A stretch of 64,000 bases of DNA from Rhodoferax sp. (GCA_008015235.1 SSFF01000011.1:62001-126000), one strand, 5' to 3'; counted from the stretch's first letter, positions 8,846-17,516 are shown. Numbers and translations are program-made. Notes: generated by a model not told the origin, from the sequence alone.

Positions 8846-9463
8846 ATGCCAGTCATTGTTGTCGCCAACCCCAAGGGCGGGGTCGGCAAATCCACCATCT
8901 CCACCAACATCGCGGGGTACTACGCCTCGCGCGGCCACGCCGTCATGCTGGGCGACGTGGACGTGCAGCAGTCATCCAAACTCTGGCTGCAGCTGCGCCC
9001 GCCGCAGGCGCGCCCCATCCAGAGCTGGGACATCGACGCCGACAACATCGCCAAGCCGCCCAAGGGCGTGACCCACGTGGTGCTCGACACCCCGGCCGGG
9101 CTGCACGGCAAGCGCTTGCGTGAAGTGCTCAAGCGCGCCGACCGCATCGTGGTGCCGCTGCAGGCCAGCGTGTTCGATGTGTTCGCCACCCGCGCCTTCC
9201 TCGACGAACTGGCGGCCTCGCGCAAGGCCGACGACGTGCCCGTGGCCCTGGTGGGTATGCGCGTGCACGCCAATACGCTGAGCGCCGACAAACTGCGCGC
9301 CATGGCCGACCAGCTGGGCTGGCCGCTGCTGACCATGCTGCGCGACACCCAGAACTACGTGCACCTGGCCGCCAGCGGGCTTACCTTGTTTGATGTGGCC
9401 AAGGGCAAGGTCGAACGCGACCTGGAGCAGTGGGGGCCGTTGGTGGCGTGGTTGGGGGAGTGA
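8846..9463 (+). CDS. ParA family ATPase
   Basis: A 205-residue MinD/ParA-type ATPase. The deviant Walker A KGGVGKST is at residues 10-17 (both lysines present), followed by a DVDVQQSS switch and VVLDTPAG as Walker B. There is no adjacent parB or parS cluster, and the protein is short and lacks an N-terminal HTH, so it is an orphan ParA that may position another cargo rather than partition the chromosome. AAGGA at 8834-8838 supports the start. Confidence 0.85.
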   Translation: MPVIVVANPKGGVGKSTISTNIAGYYASRGHAVMLGDVDVQQSSKLWLQLRPPQARPIQSWDIDADNIAKPPKGVTHVVLDTPAGLHGKRLREVLKRADRIVVPLQASVFDVFATRAFLDELAASRKADDVPVALVGMRVHANTLSADKLRAMADQLGWPLLTMLRDTQNYVHLAASGLTLFDVAKGKVERDLEQWGPLVAWLGE

Positions 9464-9490
9464 CGCTAGTTGGGTTGACTCAGCACAAGC

Positions 9491-10180
9491 TCAGTCCGGT
9501 GCCTTCGGACTAGCCGAATACTGCGGGCATCGGCTGACAGGCATCGGCTCACGCAGGATGGAGCGGTATTCGGGTTGTGGCAGCCTGCCGTTCATCACTT
9601 GTATGTACTCCGCTGCCACGTAGCCAGTTGCCTGACTGTGCTGTTGGATCTCTTCGATGCGGCTGTTGTTGACGATCAGGTTTATGGAGTTGAATTCCGC
9701 TGGCAACGCGCTGATGCTCAATCGCGTCCAACCTGTCGCGCCTCCCATGAACACTAGGTAAGGCGGGTTGGGGCGCCCCCACTGGTTGTACGACAGGCAC
9801 AGGTTGGGTTCCACGATCAGGTAAGGCGTACCTTGCTTGATGTGCAAGGCCAGCAGATTGAAATTGGTACGCCCCAGGTTTTCGCCGTAATCGCTGGTCC
9901 AAACGAACTCGCCTGTGGTGTTGGGTAGCGAGAAGCGTATGGTGTGTTCCTTGGCGGGAACCGATTGTCCGATTTCGTGGCGACCTCCATAGCTCTGGGA
10001 ACGCGTCACGATCAGCGGTTTCCCATCCTGCAGCAGCACTTCTTCCCGCCACGTGTCGCCAGCACTGCCGTGAGTCGCACCCACCTGCACTCCGCTCAGC
10101 AGCCCCAACGCCACCGCCAGTAGCCCCTGGCGGGCGCATTCAGGCCAAATTTTGTGGGTAAATTGGCTTCCCGCCCGCAT
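9491..10180 (-). CDS. Hypothetical exported protein
   Basis: No family was recognised. From the ATG at 10180 the product is 229 residues with a signal-peptide-like N-terminus (hydrophobic LLAVALGLLSG, then VGATHGS). The mature part is rich in beta-type sequence with one WTSDYGENLGRTNFNLL stretch. An in-frame ATG at 10279 would add 33 residues; neither start has a good Shine-Dalgarno sequence. The codons around 10180 (ATG CGG GC) are part of a dispersed repeat (10157-10215), so the repeat may have supplied the start codon. Confidence 0.6.
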   Translation of the reverse strand: MRAGSQFTHKIWPECARQGLLAVALGLLSGVQVGATHGSAGDTWREEVLLQDGKPLIVTRSQSYGGRHEIGQSVPAKEHTIRFSLPNTTGEFVWTSDYGENLGRTNFNLLALHIKQGTPYLIVEPNLCLSYNQWGRPNPPYLVFMGGATGWTRLSISALPAEFNSINLIVNNSRIEEIQQHSQATGYVAAEYIQVMNGRLPQPEYRSILREPMPVSRCPQYSASPKAPD

Positions 10181-10215
10181 AAGGATTGACGAAGTAGCTA
10201 TGAATAAAGTAGCAA
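10157..10215 (-). repeat. Dispersed 59-bp repeat, copy 4 (5' end of hypothetical exported protein gene)
   Basis: On the minus strand: TTGCTAC, 7 bases, ATAGCT, 5 bases, GTCAAT, CCTTATGCGGGC, 4 bases, then AGCCAATTT. The left arms TGCTA and TAGC can pair. Confidence 0.8.
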
Positions 10216-10362
10216 TCGACTGGCGCTGGGGCAGGTCGGCTTGGCCCGCGGTGGTGCCCGTTTGTTCGGCAGTGTGCATGGTCTTTGTGCTTGGTTGCTG
10301 CTGCGGGGCGGCTTGTCACCCCGCCGACAGCCCCTCGCTGTCGCAGGCCGTAGAGTAGCAGC

Positions 10363-10818
10363 ATGAAAACCTTTGCCAACCTCCAAGCACTGGCCGACTG
10401 CGTGGGCCAGGAAGTCACCGTGACCGACTGGATCACCATCACCCAGGAGCAGGTCAACCTGTTCGCCCAGGCCACGGGCGACCACCAGTGGATTCACGTG
10501 GACGTGGAGCGCGCCAAGGCCGGGCCGTTTGGCGCGCCCATTGCCCACGGCTTTCTTACCTTGTCGCTGTTGCCTCGGTTCTTCGAGGCGGCGCTGGCGG
10601 TCAGCTCGGTGAAGATGGGCGTGAACTACGGCCTCAACAAGGTGCGCTTCGTGGCCCCGGTGCCGGTGGGCAGCCGCCTGCGGGCGCGCCTGAAGCTGCT
10701 GGACAGCACGCCCATCGCCGGCAACGGCATGCAGACCACCTGGGAGGTGACCACCGAGCGTGAAGGCAGCGACAAGCCGGTGTGCGTGGCGGAGTCGCTG
10801 GTGCGTCAATACGAATAA
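10363..10818 (+). CDS. MaoC family dehydratase
   Basis: A 151-residue single hot-dog domain. The hydratase-2 motif is present: catalytic Asp and His in ATGDHQWIHVD, then FGAPIAHGFLTLSLLP. Homologues hydrate trans-2-enoyl-CoA to (R)-3-hydroxyacyl-CoA, or are related NodN-like proteins. It is a monocistronic cytosolic enzyme, convergent with trmL and separated from it by 3 bases. The physiological substrate is unknown; a supply of PHA monomers is one possibility. Confidence 0.88.
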   Translation: MKTFANLQALADCVGQEVTVTDWITITQEQVNLFAQATGDHQWIHVDVERAKAGPFGAPIAHGFLTLSLLPRFFEAALAVSSVKMGVNYGLNKVRFVAPVPVGSRLRARLKLLDSTPIAGNGMQTTWEVTTEREGSDKPVCVAESLVRQYE

Positions 10819-10821
10819 ATC

Positions 10822-11298
10822 TCAGTCAGCGGTGGGTCCCGCAAAGCCGTTCTGGCGCCAGGCTTCGAACACTGTTACCGCCACGGCGTTGGACAGGTTC
10901 AGGCTACGCTGACCCGGCAGCATGGGCAGGCGCAGGCTGGTCTGGGGCGTGAAGTGTGAACGCACGTGGTCGGAGATGCCTTTGCTCTCGGAACCGAACA
11001 CCAGCCAGTCACCGGGCTTAAAGGCCACCTCGTAAGGGCTGTGCGTACCGCGGGTGGTGAGGGTGAACATGCGCGCCGGTTCGGGCTTTTCGCTGGCGAT
11101 GAAGGCGTCCCAGTTGGCGTGGCGGCGTAGCGTGGTGTACTCGTGGTAGTCGAGCCCGGCGCGGCGCATGTGCTTGTCGTCAAAGTTGAAGCCCAGGGGC
11201 TCGACCAGGTGGAGTGTGCAGCCTGTGTTGGCAGCCAGACGGATGACGTTGCCCGTGTTGGGCGGAATTTCGGGTTCGACGAGGACGATATGGAACAT
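10822..11298 (-). CDS. trmL: tRNA (cytidine(34)-2'-O)-methyltransferase
   Basis: A 158-residue SPOUT methyltransferase with TrmL motifs: PEIPPNTGNVIRLAANTG at the N-terminus, FGSESKGI in the middle and the knot segment RSLNLSNAVAV near the C-terminus. It methylates the wobble ribose of tRNA-Leu isoacceptors. It lies 29 bases downstream of comF on the same strand, a common betaproteobacterial arrangement. Confidence 0.95.
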   Translation of the reverse strand: MFHIVLVEPEIPPNTGNVIRLAANTGCTLHLVEPLGFNFDDKHMRRAGLDYHEYTTLRRHANWDAFIASEKPEPARMFTLTTRGTHSPYEVAFKPGDWLVFGSESKGISDHVRSHFTPQTSLRLPMLPGQRSLNLSNAVAVTVFEAWRQNGFAGPTAD

Positions 11299-11327
11299 GC
11301 CCGGAATTGTCGCAGGGCGCGGAGCCA

Positions 11328-12032
11328 TCAGTCCTCGGCATCGGCACGGGTCAGTGCCAGGGCGGTGATGTGCGCCACGCCGTGCTGGCGCAGTACGCGG
11401 GCGGCTTCCCACAGCGTGGCGCCGGTGGTCATGACGTCGTCGAGCAGCACCACACGCCGGCCCTGTAGCCGGGGCGCCTGCAGCGGGTCGACGGCAAATG
11501 CCCCCTGTATGGCCCGCAGGCGGGCGCTGCGCGGGAGCTGGTGCTGTTCGGGTGTGTCGCGGTGGCGCAGCAGCCAGTGGGCCTGCAGTTTGTGCGGCTC
11601 CAGCGCGCGGGCCAGCACCAGCGATTGGTTGTAGCCGCGCTGGCGCAGGCGCTGTGGGCCCAGGGGAATGGGCAGCAGCACGTCGCAGGCTTCCAGTGCC
11701 GGCTCCACCCATGGGGTGCTGCGCAGCAGGGTGGCAAAGCTGGCGGCCAGCCCGGTGTGTTCGCGGAACTTGAACTCGCCCAGGAGCTGGGCCCAGGGAA
11801 AACGGTAGGGCAGGGCGGCCAGGCAGCGGTCCGCGGGTGGGGGCGCACGCAGGCAGGCGCCGCACTGCGCCACGCCTTCGGGCACCGGCAGGGCACAGGT
11901 GCTGCAACGCGCCTGGGGCTGGGCGAAGGCCTGCACGCATTGCTCGCAGATGCGCGCGCCGGGCCAGTGGTGGCAGACCACGCACTGGCTGGGGAGGTGG
12001 CGCAAAAACCCTTGGAGCAGGCCCGTTCGCAT
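11328..12032 (-). CDS. comF: ComF family phosphoribosyltransferase-like protein
   Basis: A 234-residue protein. An N-terminal zinc-finger-like region has four CxxC pairs (CVVC, CEQC, CSTC, CGAC). The C-terminal PRT fold carries the PRPP loop VVLLDDVMTTGAT near residue 195. ComF/GntX proteins are linked to DNA uptake or to use of DNA as a nutrient. It is divergent from the BioC-like gene, 53 bases apart, and upstream of trmL on one transcript. Confidence 0.9.
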   Translation of the reverse strand: MRTGLLQGFLRHLPSQCVVCHHWPGARICEQCVQAFAQPQARCSTCALPVPEGVAQCGACLRAPPPADRCLAALPYRFPWAQLLGEFKFREHTGLAASFATLLRSTPWVEPALEACDVLLPIPLGPQRLRQRGYNQSLVLARALEPHKLQAHWLLRHRDTPEQHQLPRSARLRAIQGAFAVDPLQAPRLQGRRVVLLDDVMTTGATLWEAARVLRQHGVAHITALALTRADAED

Positions 12033-12085
12033 GCAGCCAATATACTCGCCGCCTCACAGGTCCCATCGGCCTGCGCTGGCCCCTG

Positions 12086-13012
12086 ATGACCGACTCCACC
12101 CACCGCCCCCCCACGATCGATACCGTTGCCGCTGCGCGCTGGCAGCAGCGTGCACACCTGCAGGGTTTGCGCACAGGGGCGCCCTGGCTGCACGAGGAGG
12201 TGGCCCGGCGCATGGCACAGCGCCTGCTGTGGATTGCCAAGCCTCCGGCCAGCTGGCTCCACTGGGCCCCGTTGGCAGGCGGCATGGATGGCCATGCCCT
12301 GGTGCAGCAGACCTACCCGAAATCAGGGTGTTTTGTGCAGGACGCCCGCATGGAATATGCGCATGCAGCTCTTAAATCCATAGCGAAACCATGGTGGAAT
12401 CCGTCGCGCTGGCGTGCTGCAGGAGCGCGCGTCGAAGCGCCGTCTGATGGCGTTGGCATGGTCTGGGCCAACATGGCGCTGCACATGGATGCGGACCCCC
12501 AGCAGCTGTTGCAGCGTTGGTTGGAGCTGCTGCAGGTGGACGGGTTTGTGATGTTCTCCTGCCTGGGACCCGACACCCTGCGCGAACTGCGGGCCCTGTA
12601 TGCGGCCCAGGGCTGGGGCGACCCCAGCCACGATTTCACCGACATGCACGACTGGGGTGACATGCTGGTGCAGGCCGGTTTTGCCGAGCCGGTGATGGAC
12701 ATGGAGCGCATCACGCTGAGTTTCGAGACCCCGCAGCGCGCGTTGCAGGAGCTGCGCGGATTGGGGCGCAATCTGCGCGCTGGGCGTTTTGGTGGTTTAC
12801 ACGGCAGGGGCTGGCACGCGGCGCTGCAGGGCGCCATGCAGCGTGAACTGGCCGATCCGCAGGATGGCGGGCGCATCAAGCTCACGTTCGAAGTGGTCTA
12901 CGGCCATGCCTTCAAGCCCGCGCCACGCATGCCGGTGCGCGAGAGCAGCAACATTTCCCTGGCGCAGATGCGCGCGACGCTGGGGCTGAACAAAGAGGGG
13001 AAAACACCATGA
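12086..13012 (+). CDS. BioC-like methyltransferase-fold protein with degenerate SAM motif
   Basis: A 308-residue protein. The middle and end match BioC (malonyl-ACP O-methyltransferase): a WANMALHM-type motif, then VDGFVMFSCLGPDTLRELR, DMHDWGDMLVQAGF and a C-terminal EVVYGHAFKP. The usual glycine-rich SAM loop (VLDLGCGTG-like) is not recognisable; in its place is WAPLAGGMDGHALVQQ. Residues 81-101 are encoded by a dispersed repeat on the opposite strand, next to where motif II would be. It may be an altered or inactive paralogue, or a diverged active BioC. The next gene overlaps by four bases. Confidence 0.7.
   Translation: MTDSTHRPPTIDTVAAARWQQRAHLQGLRTGAPWLHEEVARRMAQRLLWIAKPPASWLHWAPLAGGMDGHALVQQTYPKSGCFVQDARMEYAHAALKSIAKPWWNPSRWRAAGARVEAPSDGVGMVWANMALHMDADPQQLLQRWLELLQVDGFVMFSCLGPDTLRELRALYAAQGWGDPSHDFTDMHDWGDMLVQAGFAEPVMDMERITLSFETPQRALQELRGLGRNLRAGRFGGLHGRGWHAALQGAMQRELADPQDGGRIKLTFEVVYGHAFKPAPRMPVRESSNISLAQMRATLGLNKEGKTP
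12328..12386 (-). repeat. Dispersed 59-bp repeat, copy 5 (inside BioC-like gene)
   Basis: On the minus strand: GCTAT, 7 bases, AGAGCT, 5 bases, CGCATA, TTCCATGCGGGC, 5 bases, then GCACAAAACACC. Confidence 0.75.
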
Positions 13013-13242
13013 TCGTGTGGATGGCCGAGCTGCGGTGGGCCTTGATGGTCCTGTGTTTGGTGATTTTTGCCGTGGTATTCGGCATCATGCTGGTGTCGGC
13101 CTGGCGCCAGCACCGCCGCGGCGATGCGCAGGACGCGAATTTCCACGCCTCGGTGGCAGTAGAGGTCTCCTGGGCTGTGGCACCCTTGGTCATTGTGGTG
13201 TTGCTGGTGTGGCCGACAGTGCGTTCCGTGCTTAGTTTTTAA
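13009..13242 (+). CDS. Small protein resembling the transmembrane region of cytochrome oxidase subunit II
   Basis: A 77-residue protein with two membrane helices (about 8-30 and 53-72) joined by a WRQHRRGDAQDANFHASVAVEVSW loop region. The layout copies the membrane anchor of subunit II, with WR after helix 1 and EVSWAVAPL before helix 2, but there is no CuA domain. It overlaps the BioC-like gene (ATGA) and sits 153 bases before ctaC. A role in oxidase assembly or as an accessory subunit is a guess; a decayed duplicate is also possible. Confidence 0.65.
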   Translation: MIVWMAELRWALMVLCLVIFAVVFGIMLVSAWRQHRRGDAQDANFHASVAVEVSWAVAPLVIVVLLVWPTVRSVLSF

Positions 13243-13395
13243 GCACTTGGGGCGCGGTGGCGTTTCAAACGCCAGAATCCTTCAAGAGTTGCGGGTTTTG
13301 CCGAATGCCCGTTTTCGGCGCCTAGTGAAATAATCTTGATCTAGCTGAAGGCGGTAAGGCAGAAACTCAGCTCAAAGAAATAATAGGAAGAGAGT

Positions 13396-14211
13396 ATGAA
13401 AGGCTTGAAAAAGTCGGCGCTTGGCGCTGCATTGGCGCTGGGGCCACTGGTTGCATTGGCAGAAATGCGCTGGAGTTTCCCGCAACCCGTCACCCCCATT
13501 GCACATGAAACCCTGCATGTGCACAACCTCTTCATGGTGATTGCGCTGACGCTGTTTTTCGGCGTGCTGGCGCTCATGCTGTATTCGTTCTGGAAGCACC
13601 GCAAGTCGGTGGGACACAAGGCGGCAGACTTCACCGAACCCAAGAACCGCAAGCAGTGGCTGTGGACCCTGGCGCCGTTTGCTGCGCTGCTGGTCCTGGA
13701 CTACGGCGTGTTCGGCATCCCGGCCTACCACGCCGTGCTGATGTACGAAGACACCAAGACCGATGCCGACCTGGTGGTCAAGGTGACCGGCAGCCAATGG
13801 CTGTGGGAGTACGAGTTCCCCGGCCAGGGCGTCAAGTTTGCGAGCCGCCTGTCCACACCGCGCGAACAGATCGAGAATCTGGCCCCCAAGGGTGAGCACT
13901 ACCTGTTGGAAGTGGATCAGCCCCTGGTGCTGCCGGTGAACAAGAAGGTGCGCTTCATTACCACCTCGAACGACGTGATCCACAGCTGGTGGGTGCCTGC
14001 CTTCGGCGTCAAGCGCGATGCGGTTCCCGGCTTCCTGCGCGAATTCTGGGCCAAGGTCGATACCAAGGGTACCTACCGTGGGCAGTGTTCGGAACTGTGC
14101 GGCAAGGAGCATGGTTACATGCCGGTGGTCGTGCATGTGGTTGACCAGGAAGAGTTCGACACCTGGCTGAAGAACAAGAAGGCTGAGCTGGCTGCAGCCA
14201 ACAAGAGCTGA
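13396..14211 (+). CDS. ctaC: Cytochrome c oxidase subunit II
   Basis: A 271-residue protein with a signal peptide, two membrane helices and a periplasmic CuA domain. CuA ligands are visible: H196 (VIHSWW), C231 and C235 (GQCSELCG), H239 and M242, with E233 between the cysteines. No CxxCH follows, so the C-terminal cytochrome c domain found in many related subunit II proteins is absent and the enzyme is aa3, not caa3. GGAAGAG before the ATG serves as ribosome site. It is the first of a long oxidase cluster. Confidence 0.95.
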   Translation: MKGLKKSALGAALALGPLVALAEMRWSFPQPVTPIAHETLHVHNLFMVIALTLFFGVLALMLYSFWKHRKSVGHKAADFTEPKNRKQWLWTLAPFAALLVLDYGVFGIPAYHAVLMYEDTKTDADLVVKVTGSQWLWEYEFPGQGVKFASRLSTPREQIENLAPKGEHYLLEVDQPLVLPVNKKVRFITTSNDVIHSWWVPAFGVKRDAVPGFLREFWAKVDTKGTYRGQCSELCGKEHGYMPVVVHVVDQEEFDTWLKNKKAELAAANKS

Positions 14212-14279
14212 AGCTGGCAGGCGCCCGCTTCAGTTATTGCTGGACAGTACACGGAATATTGAGAAAGAAGGAGTTGCCC

Positions 14280-15884
14280 ATGGCACACGAATTGGCAGCT
14301 GATTTGCCCCACGACGTCGGTCACGGTGCGCACCACCCTTACGGGTTCTTGCGCTGGATCCAGACCACCAACCACAAAGACATCGGGATCATGTACCTCA
14401 TGTTCTCGTTCGTCATGCTGCTCATTGGCGGCGCGATGATCCTGGCGGTGCGCGCCGAGCTGTTCCAGCCCGGTCTGCAGTTGCTGCAGCCCGAGCTGTT
14501 CAACCAGCTCATCAGCCTGCATGGTCTGATCATGGTGTTCGGCATGGCCATGCCGGCTGCCACCGGCTTGGCCAACTACATGCTGCCGATGATGATCGGC
14601 GCCCCCGACATGGCGCTGCCGCGCCTGAACAACTGGGGCTTCTGGATTCTGCCGCCGGCTGCCGTGATGCTGGTGCTGCCCTTCTTCCTGGGCCTGGCCG
14701 GTATCGGACCCGGTGCCGTGGACGCGGGCTGGACCATGTACGCGCCCTTGTCGGTGCAAAGTGGCTGGGGCATGGACTTCGCCATCTTCGCCGTGCACAT
14801 GCTCGGTGTGTCCTCCATCCTGGGATCCATCAATGTGATCGTGACCATCCTGAACATGCGTGCCCCGGGCATGACCCTGTTCAAGATGCCGCTGTTTGCC
14901 CACGGCTTCCTGATGACCGCCATCCTGCTCATTACCATCATGCCGGTGCTGGCTGGTGGCGTGACCATGGTGCTGATGGATCGTCACTTCGGTACCCACT
15001 TCTTCAATGCGGCTGGCGGTGGTGACCCGGTGCTGTGGCAACACATCTTCTGGTTCATGGGCCATCCCGAGGTGTACGTGCTGCTGCTGCCCATCTGCGG
15101 CGCCGTGCCTCATGTGCTGTCGGCCTTTGCCCGCAAGCCGGTTTATGGTTACCGTGCGCAGGTGTACTCCATGTGGGGTATCGCCGGCCTGTCCGTGGTT
15201 GTGTGGGCCCACCACATGTTCACTTCCGGCATGTCCACCGGTGGTCAGCTGTACTTCATGTACAGCACCATGCTGATCTCCCTGCCACTGGCGGTGCTGT
15301 TCTTCTGCTGGATCGCCACCATTTGGCGCGGTTCGCTGAGCTTTGAGACCCCGATGCTGTTCGCTGTCGGCTTCGTCATCCTGTTCGGCTGGGGCGGTCT
15401 GACCGGCCTGGTGCTGGCCGATGCCGCTGCCGACCCGCAGTACCACAACGCCTACTTCCTTGTGGCCCACTTCCACTACGCGCTGTACCCCACCACCGTG
15501 ATGGGTGCCATGGCCGCCGTGTACTACTGGCTGCCCAAATGGACTGGCCACATGCTCAATGAACGCCTGGGTCGCCTGCACTTCTGGGTGGTCATGGTGG
15601 GCTTCAACCTGACCTTCATTCCCCAGTTCCTGGTGGGTCTGTCGGGCATGCCCCGTCGTATTCCCGACTATCCCCTGATGTTCACCGAGTGGAACCAGCT
15701 GTCGACCATTGGCGCCTTCGTGCTGGGTGTGTCGCACCTGATCTTCTTGTACAACGTGATCCAGAACGTGCGCGGCGGCGAGAAGGCCGAAGCCAAGGCC
15801 TGGGAAGGTGCCGAGGGACTGGAGTGGACTGTGCCTTCGCCTGCGCCGTACCACACGTTCGACGTGCAGCCCACCATCAAGTGA
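14280..15884 (+). CDS. ctaD: Cytochrome c oxidase subunit I
   Basis: A 534-residue, 12-helix catalytic subunit. The low-spin haem a ligand region (LISLHGLIM), the CuB/Tyr motif WFMGHPEVYVLLLP, the HHMF pair and the haem a3/a ligands in HFHYAL are all present. It reduces oxygen to water while pumping protons. The start at 14280 is fixed by AAGAAGGAG at 14265-14273. Confidence 0.97.
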   Translation: MAHELAADLPHDVGHGAHHPYGFLRWIQTTNHKDIGIMYLMFSFVMLLIGGAMILAVRAELFQPGLQLLQPELFNQLISLHGLIMVFGMAMPAATGLANYMLPMMIGAPDMALPRLNNWGFWILPPAAVMLVLPFFLGLAGIGPGAVDAGWTMYAPLSVQSGWGMDFAIFAVHMLGVSSILGSINVIVTILNMRAPGMTLFKMPLFAHGFLMTAILLITIMPVLAGGVTMVLMDRHFGTHFFNAAGGGDPVLWQHIFWFMGHPEVYVLLLPICGAVPHVLSAFARKPVYGYRAQVYSMWGIAGLSVVVWAHHMFTSGMSTGGQLYFMYSTMLISLPLAVLFFCWIATIWRGSLSFETPMLFAVGFVILFGWGGLTGLVLADAAADPQYHNAYFLVAHFHYALYPTTVMGAMAAVYYWLPKWTGHMLNERLGRLHFWVVMVGFNLTFIPQFLVGLSGMPRRIPDYPLMFTEWNQLSTIGAFVLGVSHLIFLYNVIQNVRGGEKAEAKAWEGAEGLEWTVPSPAPYHTFDVQPTIK

Positions 15885-15895
15885 ATGTGGTGCGC

Positions 15896-16051
15896 ATGAC
15901 CGAACAGGAAAACAATGGTGTAGCCAACAACTCGGTACCCGCCGAGGTGTGGGCTGCGCGCAAACGCAACAACGTGCGCTTGGCTTGGGCCTTTGGCGGC
16001 TTGGCGCTGTTCTTGTTTGTGATGGCGCTATGGAAACTTCGGCCGGTTTGA
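15896..16051 (+). CDS. Small cytochrome oxidase assembly membrane protein
   Basis: A 51-residue protein with a charged N-terminus, the segment AARKRNNVRLAWAFGG and one membrane helix ending in WKLRPV. Short single-helix proteins of this look sit between ctaD and cox11 in many Burkholderiales and are annotated as small oxidase assembly proteins. Its 3' end overlaps cox11 by 22 bases, implying coupled translation. A direct role is inferred from position only. Confidence 0.75.
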   Translation: MTEQENNGVANNSVPAEVWAARKRNNVRLAWAFGGLALFLFVMALWKLRPV

Positions 16052-16599
16052 GCGAGGCCTCCGGGTCGGTCAAGAATGGCAACCGTCGACTGGCCTGGAA
16101 GCTGGTCGGGGTGTCGGTTTTCTTTGCCGGCTTCGGTTTTGCCTTGGTGCCCATTTACGATGCCTTCTGCCGCATCACGGGTTTCAATGGCCGCACCAAT
16201 GCGGTAGCCGCTGCCGCGCCACTGAACACCCAGATCGATACGACACGTTGGGTCAAGGTGGAGTTTCTGAGCCACACCATGCCTGGCGTGTCGGTGGAGT
16301 TGGCGCCGGAACAGTTCTCGCTGAAGGTTCGTCCTGGTGAGGTGGTGCATACCACCTACACGGTGAAGAACAACAGCAATGAGGTGTTTGTCGGCCAGGC
16401 CGTGCCCAGTGTGACGCCTGCCGTGGCCACCCCGTATTTCCAGAAAATCGAGTGTTTCTGTTTCAACCAGCAGACCTTCCAGCCCGGTGAAGTCCGGACC
16501 ATGCCGGTCGTGTTTGTGGTGAACCCGGAATTGCGCCGGGACATGGGAACCGTGACGCTTTCGTACACCTTCTTCGAAGCACCGAAGGCGCGGACTTGA
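16030..16599 (+). CDS. ctaG: Cytochrome c oxidase assembly protein CtaG/Cox11
   Basis: A 189-residue protein with one N-terminal membrane helix (about 24-43) and an immunoglobulin-like periplasmic domain. The copper-binding CFCF motif is in KIECFCFNQQTF, with a further Cys in YDAFCRITG near the membrane. It inserts CuB into subunit I. The ATG at 16030 lies inside the preceding small gene. Confidence 0.95.
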   Translation: METSAGLSEASGSVKNGNRRLAWKLVGVSVFFAGFGFALVPIYDAFCRITGFNGRTNAVAAAAPLNTQIDTTRWVKVEFLSHTMPGVSVELAPEQFSLKVRPGEVVHTTYTVKNNSNEVFVGQAVPSVTPAVATPYFQKIECFCFNQQTFQPGEVRTMPVVFVVNPELRRDMGTVTLSYTFFEAPKART

Positions 16600-16636
16600 A
16601 ATTGAATATTGAGACAGGTATTAAAAGGACGTAAGC

Positions 16637-17500
16637 ATGACTGATGCAACCCACGAGCAAGCCAAGGGACACTATTTCGTTCCCGCGGCCAGCAACTATT
16701 CCACCTTTCTGTCCGCCGGCATTTTCATGATGGCCTTGGGCTTTATCTTCAAGCTCAACAATGTGCCTGCGGGTGTCTGGAGCATGTTGCTCGGTGCCGC
16801 GTTCATCCTCTATGTGATCGTGGGCTGGTTCGGAGAAGTGATTGCCGAGAACCGTGGTGGCAAGTACACCCAATGGGAAGACCGCTCCTACCGCATCGGC
16901 ATGGTCTGGTTCATCTTCTCCGAAGTGATGTTCTTTGCCTGCTTCTTTGGTGTCCTGTACTACGTGCGGCGCATTACCCTGCCCGAACTGAGTGGCTATG
17001 AACAGGCCTATACACCTTATGCAGGCTTTACTGCTGCCTGGCCCAGTGCCGGCCCGCTGGGCGAGGCTTTCACTCCCATGGGCGCCTGGGGTATCCCCGC
17101 CATCAACACCTTGTTGCTGCTGACTTCCGGTGTCACGCTGACCATTGCCCACTGGGGATTGATCGCCGGCAACCGCACCAAGCTGGTGTGGGGCTTGGCT
17201 GCGACCATCGCGCTGGGGGCAGTGTTCATGGGCTTCCAAGTCTACGAGTATGCCCATGCCTACAGCGAACTGGGGCTCACCCTGGGGGCGGGCGTGTATG
17301 GTGCCACCTTCTTCATCACCACCGGTTTCCACGGACTGCATGTGACCCTGGGCGCCATCATGCTGGCAGTCATTCTGGGACGCAGCCTCAAGGGCCATTT
17401 TTCCGAGCACGACCACTTTGCATTTGAAGCCGTGGCCTGGTACTGGCACTTTGTGGACGTGGTCTGGCTGATCGTGTTTGTCTTCGTCTACTGGTTGTAA
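16637..17500 (+). CDS. ctaE: Cytochrome c oxidase subunit III
   Basis: A 287-residue, seven-helix subunit III. Signature segments include FIFSEVMFFACFFG, TGFHGLHVTLG and YWHFVDVVWLIVF. It stabilises the proton-pumping core. It is 37 bases behind cox11; the DUF2970 gene often found between them in relatives is not present. A strong terminator follows. Confidence 0.97.
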   Translation: MTDATHEQAKGHYFVPAASNYSTFLSAGIFMMALGFIFKLNNVPAGVWSMLLGAAFILYVIVGWFGEVIAENRGGKYTQWEDRSYRIGMVWFIFSEVMFFACFFGVLYYVRRITLPELSGYEQAYTPYAGFTAAWPSAGPLGEAFTPMGAWGIPAINTLLLLTSGVTLTIAHWGLIAGNRTKLVWGLAATIALGAVFMGFQVYEYAHAYSELGLTLGAGVYGATFFITTGFHGLHVTLGAIMLAVILGRSLKGHFSEHDHFAFEAVAWYWHFVDVVWLIVFVFVYWL

Positions 17501-17516
17501 GACCGACTTGACCAAG

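Noticed and set aside
8846..9463. parA as evidence of a plasmid or replication origin
   Set aside because: No parB, parS-like repeats, repA or dnaA boxes were seen nearby; flanking genes are ordinary chromosomal genes.
10152..10358. Small plus-strand frame with a hydrophobic, Cys-rich translation
   Set aside because: It overlaps a dispersed repeat and the antisense gene at 9491, has no ribosome site and no recognisable family.
14115..16154. A 679-codon open frame antisense to ctaD and its neighbours
   Set aside because: It is the shadow of ctaC/ctaD/cox11 coding DNA: low-complexity His/Gln/Gly-rich translation, no family match, and all sense genes here are certain.
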